This document shows, piece by piece, positions 6,010 through 7,890 of a stretch of 7,890 nucleotides of DNA (its first letter is position 1; every line of letters begins with the position of its first letter). The DNA is taken from assembly GCA_030620125.1 (NCBI GenBank), contig JAUXFI010000085.1, positions 1 through 7,890 of the forward strand. Direction: 5' to 3'. Under the pieces are notes generated by a model. The model was given only the letters and a program-made list of their open reading frames with translations, searched no databases and was not told where the DNA came from. The position numbers were made by a program, and so were the translations under genes. Source of the stretch: Anaerolineae bacterium (lineage in GTDB: Bacteria > Chloroflexota > Anaerolineae > B4-G1).

Positions 6010-6110
6010 GTATCTTCTCAATATCGTGGGGCAGTAGGGCGGTTTTGCTAACCGCCATAGGGTCGGATAGCAAATCCGACCTACCCTCGCCCCAACTTTT
6101 TGAGAAGATA
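6010..6110. mobile_element. MITE-like element with 9-bp target site duplications
   Basis: CCGGCGCGC is present at 6001-6009 and, identically, at 6111-6119. Between them the ends TATCTTCTCAA (6011-6021) and TTGAGAAGATA (6100-6110) are perfect inverted repeats. They extend with a few mismatches to GGGGC (6028-6032) and GCCCC (6089-6093), about 18 matches over 22 positions. No coding frame exists inside, so it is non-autonomous. Its centre holds two hairpins, GGCGGTT/AACCGCC (6038-6044 with 6050-6056) and GTCGGAT/ATCCGAC (6062-6068 with 6074-6080), bounded by GTAG (6034) and CTAC (6084). A 9-bp duplication is typical of several DDE transposase families; the parent element is unknown. Confidence 0.85.
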
Positions 6111-6142
6111 CCGGCGCGCTTTTGTTTTGTCTGGGTGTATCC

Positions 6143-6170
6143 TTGACACGGGTACAGGTTGTGGTATAAT
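6143..6170 (+). promoter_or_regulatory. Consensus sigma-70 promoter giving a leaderless or near-leaderless transcript
   Basis: TTGACA (6143-6148) and TATAAT (6165-6170) are both perfect consensus boxes, 16 bases apart, with an extended -10 TGG (6162-6164) directly before the TATAAT. Initiation 5 to 11 bases downstream would fall at 6175-6181, while the ATG of the next gene is at 6181-6183. There is therefore no room for a ribosome binding site. It is the strongest promoter in the window. Confidence 0.8.
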
Positions 6171-6180
6171 TTCGATTGCA

Positions 6181-6546
6181 ATGAACGTGTACCTGGGATA
6201 TCTGAGTAACTGCATACAGGCCTCGGCGCTCTCCACTGCCATCCGCTCCATCTTGGACAAGGCGCGGGCGACCGGTAAACGAGCGCCACAGCGCCTGGCC
6301 GAGAGGACTTTGCCGATGCGCTTGCCGGCCGAGACGATGGACTGGCTCCGCCAACAGGCCAAAGCGCAGGAGTGTGCGATGGCCGAGATCGTCAGAGCCC
6401 ACGTTGCGACCCAAGCAGTCTCAGAGTTGACAGCACTTTACCAGCAGCATACCATAAACCCCGTCGAGTTCTCGGCGGCGCTGTGGTCGGTCCTGGGATA
6501 TGAGCCTGGGTCCTCGCCAGGGGAGGAGGCGCGTGGGAGTGTGTGA
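6181..6546 (+). CDS. Ribbon-helix-helix-like small protein, probably DNA-binding
   Basis: A 121-aa protein. Residues 44-75 (LPMRLPAETMDWLRQQAKAQ, then AMAEIVRAHV) have the strand, helix, turn, helix pattern of MetJ/Arc-type ribbon-helix-helix domains: R-L-P-x-E on the strand and the A-x-x-x-x-x-x-M-A-E-I-V-R helix junction. The basic N-terminal part (residues 18-45, with ILDKARATGKRAPQRL) and the C-terminal part (residues 76-121) have no recognised domain. The start at 6181 is the first ATG after a consensus promoter and implies leaderless translation. An internal ATG at 6316 has AGAGGA 8 bases upstream and would give a 76-aa form containing just the RHH region. The gene is a single unit between its own promoter and a strong terminator. 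A role as a transcription factor or antitoxin is inferred; no toxin is adjacent. Confidence 0.6.
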   Translation: MNVYLGYLSNCIQASALSTAIRSILDKARATGKRAPQRLAERTLPMRLPAETMDWLRQQAKAQECAMAEIVRAHVATQAVSELTALYQQHTINPVEFSAALWSVLGYEPGSSPGEEARGSV

Positions 6547-6564
6547 CTTTCTCAGTTGGCGAGG

Positions 6565-6601
6565 AACGCGGGGTCTTGTTCAAGGCCCCGCGTTTTTTTT
6601 T
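6565..6601 (+). terminator. Strong intrinsic terminator after the RHH-like gene
   Basis: ACGCGGGGTCTT (6565-6576) pairs over 12 positions, including one G-U, with AAGGCCCCGCGT (6581-6592) around the loop GTTC. A run of ten Ts (6592-6601) follows. It lies 19 bases after the stop codon. Confidence 0.93.
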
Positions 6602-6917
6602 GCACTCTACCAACTGCCCGCTCTTGTCTCTCCACCGCCCGGGGTGATCGGGAACCCGGGGTCGAGGCTCTCCGGCGATGTCCCCGCTGCAAGGACATTG
6701 CCGCGAACGATGGGGCGTAACCTGGTCAGCAGTCAGCAGGAAGCAGTCAGCAATTAGCGCAAAGTACCGGCTACTGGCTGACGACTAACTGCTAACGGCT
6801 GTGCTGGGCTATCGTTGAAGGGGGCAGGGAGCCGGTGTCGCCCGTGGCAGGGCAGGGCGCCGAAGTATGCCTATGAATGAGACCGTCGTCGGGACGCGGT
6901 GGAGAGACCAGTTGCCT
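6602..6917. other. Gene-free stretch before the tRNA cluster
   Basis: I see no credible gene or RNA here on either strand. Its only clear structure is a pair of inverted heptamer arrays at 6724-6804. The minus-strand frames covering its right part run antisense through the tRNA genes and are not real proteins. The promoter of the tRNA cluster should lie in 6805-6917, but no convincing -35/-10 pair is visible. Confidence 0.6.
6724..6804. repeat. Inverted arrays of a degenerate heptamer (AGTCAGC / GCTGACT)
   Basis: Five contiguous 7-base units run from 6724 to 6758: GGTCAGC, AGTCAGC, AGGAAGC, AGTCAGC and AATTAGC. After an 18-base spacer, four units in the opposite sense run from 6777 to 6804: GCTGACG, ACTAACT, GCTAACG and GCTGTGC. 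The two arrays can pair imperfectly into a long hairpin. No coding frame is involved. Confidence 0.7.
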
Positions 6918-6991
6918 GGGCCGGTGGCCAAATGGGGAAGGCCCTTCCTTTGCAAGGAAGAAATTTGCGGGTTCGAGGCCCGCCCGGTCCA
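6918..6991 (+). tRNA. tRNA-Ala (anticodon TGC)
   Basis: A full cloverleaf can be folded by eye. The acceptor GGGCCGG (6918-6924) pairs with CCGGTCC (6984-6990) and includes the G3-U70 pair that marks alanine tRNAs. The anticodon arm is CTTCC-TTTGCAA-GGAAG (6944-6960) with TGC at 6951-6953. The T-arm is GCGGG-TTCGAGG-CCCGC (6967-6983), and the discriminator is A6991. CCA is not encoded (CCT follows), so it must be added by a nucleotidyltransferase. The variable loop has 6 bases. Confidence 0.95.
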
Positions 6992-7025
6992 CCTGCGCAT
7001 ATAGGTGTTGGCTCAAAATGCGCTC

Positions 7026-7046
7026 GGCGGAGCCTATGGCTCCGCC
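7026..7046. repeat. Perfect 9-bp hairpin between tRNA-Ala and tRNA-Asp
   Basis: GGCGGAGCC (7026-7034) and GGCTCCGCC (7038-7046) form a perfect stem around the loop TAT, ending three bases before tRNA-Asp. No T-run follows, so it is more likely a spacer or processing hairpin in a tRNA precursor, or a small palindromic repeat, than a terminator. Confidence 0.7.
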
Positions 7047-7049
7047 CAG

Positions 7050-7127
7050 GGTCCCGTGGGGGAGTCTGGAGTCCCCGTTAGCCTGTCGAGCTAAAGATCG
7101 CCGGTTCAAGTCCGGTCGGGACCGCCA
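7050..7127 (+). tRNA. tRNA-Asp (anticodon GTC), CCA encoded
   Basis: The acceptor GGTCCCG (7050-7056) pairs with CGGGACC (7117-7123). The D-arm is GGGG-AGTCTGGAGT-CCCC. The anticodon arm is TTAGC-CTGTCGA-GCTAA, with GTC in the loop. The T-arm is GCCGG-TTCAAGT-CCGGT. The discriminator is G7124, as expected for aspartate, and CCA is encoded at 7125-7127. It is the only one of the three tRNAs here with an encoded CCA. Confidence 0.96.
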
Positions 7128-7181
7128 TATTTCATTTCAGACTTGGTGATGTTGGATTCGGCGATTGAGCCGAGGCGAAGC

Positions 7182-7264
7182 GCCGCCGTGGTGGAACTGG
7201 AAGACACGCCCGGCTTAGACCCGGGTGGGCCTGGCCTGTACAGGTTCGACTCCTGTCGGCGGCA
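7182..7264 (+). tRNA. tRNA-Leu (anticodon TAG)
   Basis: A class II tRNA. The acceptor GCCGCCG (7182-7188) pairs with CGGCGGC (7257-7263). The D-arm has GTG and CAC stems. The anticodon arm is CCCGG-CTTAGAC-CCGGG with TAG in the loop. There is a long variable arm of 14 bases, with GGC-CTG-GCC pairing in it. The T-arm is ACAGG-TTCGACT-CCTGT, and the discriminator is A7264, a leucine determinant. CCA is not encoded. The HNH gene starts 24 bases later, so the two may share a transcript. Confidence 0.95.
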
Positions 7265-7288
7265 CTGGAGATTGAGAAGAAGGTAAGA

Positions 7289-7816
7289 ATGATGACTACG
7301 GCTGTTCTATTACTCAACGCATCCTACGAGCCGCTGCGGGTTGTATCCGTGAGGCGAGCCGTGGGCTTGTTGCTGCGCGGCGTGGCCGAGGGCGTGGACG
7401 GGATCGCGGCACGGCTGCACACGCCCAGTACGGTGTTCGAGGTGCCCTCCGTGCTGCGGCTGCGTTACTACGTCAACGTCCCCCGGCGCGGGGCGACGTG
7501 GAGCCGGCGCGGCGTCCTGATCCGTGATGGCTATGCCTGCGTGTACTGCGGCGCTCGGTCCGGTGATCAACGGCGGGGTCGTCGTCTCACTCGCGCTGAT
7601 TTCAGCGTGGATCACCTGATTCCCCGCAGCCGGGGCGGTGCGAATACCTGGGGCAACACGGCCTGTGCCTGCCACTCGTGCAACCATCGCAAGGCCGACC
7701 GCACGCCCCACGAGGCCGGGATGCGTCTCCGCTGGGAGCCCAAGACTCCTCGCGCCAACTACCTGGTCGCTTCCGGTGACGTGCCGGCTGAGTGGAGGGT
7801 CTATCTGCCGGTGTAG
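7289..7816 (+). CDS. HNH endonuclease-family protein
   Basis: A 175-aa protein of the widespread chromosomal HNH family that begins VLLLNASYEPLRVVSVRRAV. Residues 5-60 are the conserved N-terminal part of unknown role. Residues 74-136 hold the nuclease fold. C84 and C87 (CVYC) and C128 and C131 (CHSC) form the zinc site. D108-H109 (SVDHLIPRSRGG), N123 (TWGN) and the CNHRK segment form the beta-beta-alpha-metal active site. DRTPHEAGM follows, as usual in the family. All expected catalytic residues are present. There are two adjacent ATGs at 7289 and 7292, and AAGAAGG (7277-7283) serves either one. The true cellular substrate of this family is not established; it is not a clear restriction enzyme, since no methylase is nearby. 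Confidence 0.88.
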   Translation: MMTTAVLLLNASYEPLRVVSVRRAVGLLLRGVAEGVDGIAARLHTPSTVFEVPSVLRLRYYVNVPRRGATWSRRGVLIRDGYACVYCGARSGDQRRGRRLTRADFSVDHLIPRSRGGANTWGNTACACHSCNHRKADRTPHEAGMRLRWEPKTPRANYLVASGDVPAEWRVYLPV

Positions 7817-7842
7817 CCGCAAGGTAGAACGGATAAGAGCAT

Positions 7843-7880
7843 CAGAGCACGGGGGAGTCCCCGTGCTCTGTGTGTTTATC
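7843..7880 (+). terminator. Intrinsic terminator-like long hairpin after the HNH gene
   Basis: CAGAGCACGGGG (7843-7854) and CCCCGTGCTCTG (7859-7870) form a perfect 12-bp stem around GAGT, followed by the U-rich but interrupted TGTGTTTAT. An outer pair, GGATAA (7831-7836) with TTATCC (7876-7881), can enclose it. It starts 27 bases after the stop codon. The symmetric outer arms make it possible that it acts in both directions. Confidence 0.72.
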
Positions 7881-7890
7881 CCGTGAAGAA

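Noticed and set aside
5602..6414. Minus-strand 270-aa frame
   Set aside because: It spans the end of the amidohydrolase gene, the MITE and the RHH-like gene in antisense, with low-complexity arginine- and proline-rich content and no motif.
6792..7109. Minus-strand frame of 105 aa containing AGLEPANFFLAKEGPS
   Set aside because: It is antisense to tRNA-Ala and part of tRNA-Asp. Such strings are a common artefact of translating tRNA genes backwards.
7132..7317. Minus-strand frame of 61 aa containing DRSRTCTGQAHPG
   Set aside because: It is antisense to tRNA-Leu and to the start of the HNH gene, so it is not a protein gene.

Overview
The window looks like a high-GC bacterial chromosome segment, most likely from Chloroflexota (Anaerolineae/Caldilineae-like). 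This is inferred from the mix of a GH127 glycosidase, a D-aminoacylase-type amidohydrolase, degraded toxin-antitoxin genes, many short palindromic repeats and short tandem repeats, and the general look of the proteins. Nothing in the window proves the taxonomy.

Positions 1-2147 are an accessory region. At the left edge, on the minus strand, is the start of a gene that runs out of the window. Its N-terminal HD domain resembles Cas10d (Csc3) of type I-D CRISPR systems. It has its own promoter, and between promoter and start codon lies the C-terminal tail of a WYL-domain regulator. A second, diverged WYL tail lies about 0.5 kb away. Between the two tails is an orphan Phd-like antitoxin gene. Next comes an AbrB/MazE-like antitoxin with a good promoter and an overlapping palindrome, followed by a MazF-like toxin broken by an internal deletion and frameshift.

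Positions 2148-5945 hold two plus-strand metabolic genes: a GH127 beta-L-arabinofuranosidase-like enzyme and an N-acyl-D-amino-acid deacylase-like amidohydrolase. The GH127 gene carries an in-frame palindromic insertion with 6-bp direct repeats. A 94-bp element with perfect 13-bp inverted ends lies between the two genes. A MITE-like element with perfect 9-bp target duplications has landed in the apparent terminator after the second gene.

Positions 6121-6601 form a compact unit: a consensus promoter only a few bases upstream of the ATG (leaderless or nearly so), a 121-aa ribbon-helix-helix-like protein, and a strong intrinsic terminator. Positions 6602-6917 hold no gene, only inverted arrays of a degenerate heptamer. 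Three plus-strand tRNA genes follow, Ala(TGC), Asp(GTC) and Leu(TAG). A conserved HNH endonuclease-family gene begins 24 bases after tRNA-Leu and ends at a long terminator hairpin.

The most interesting theme is the short palindromes. Four hairpins in three places share a TTTGAC or TTTGCT loop motif while their stems differ. In the best pair all four differences are compensatory base-pair changes. One copy is tolerated inside a coding gene and another has been built into a terminator.
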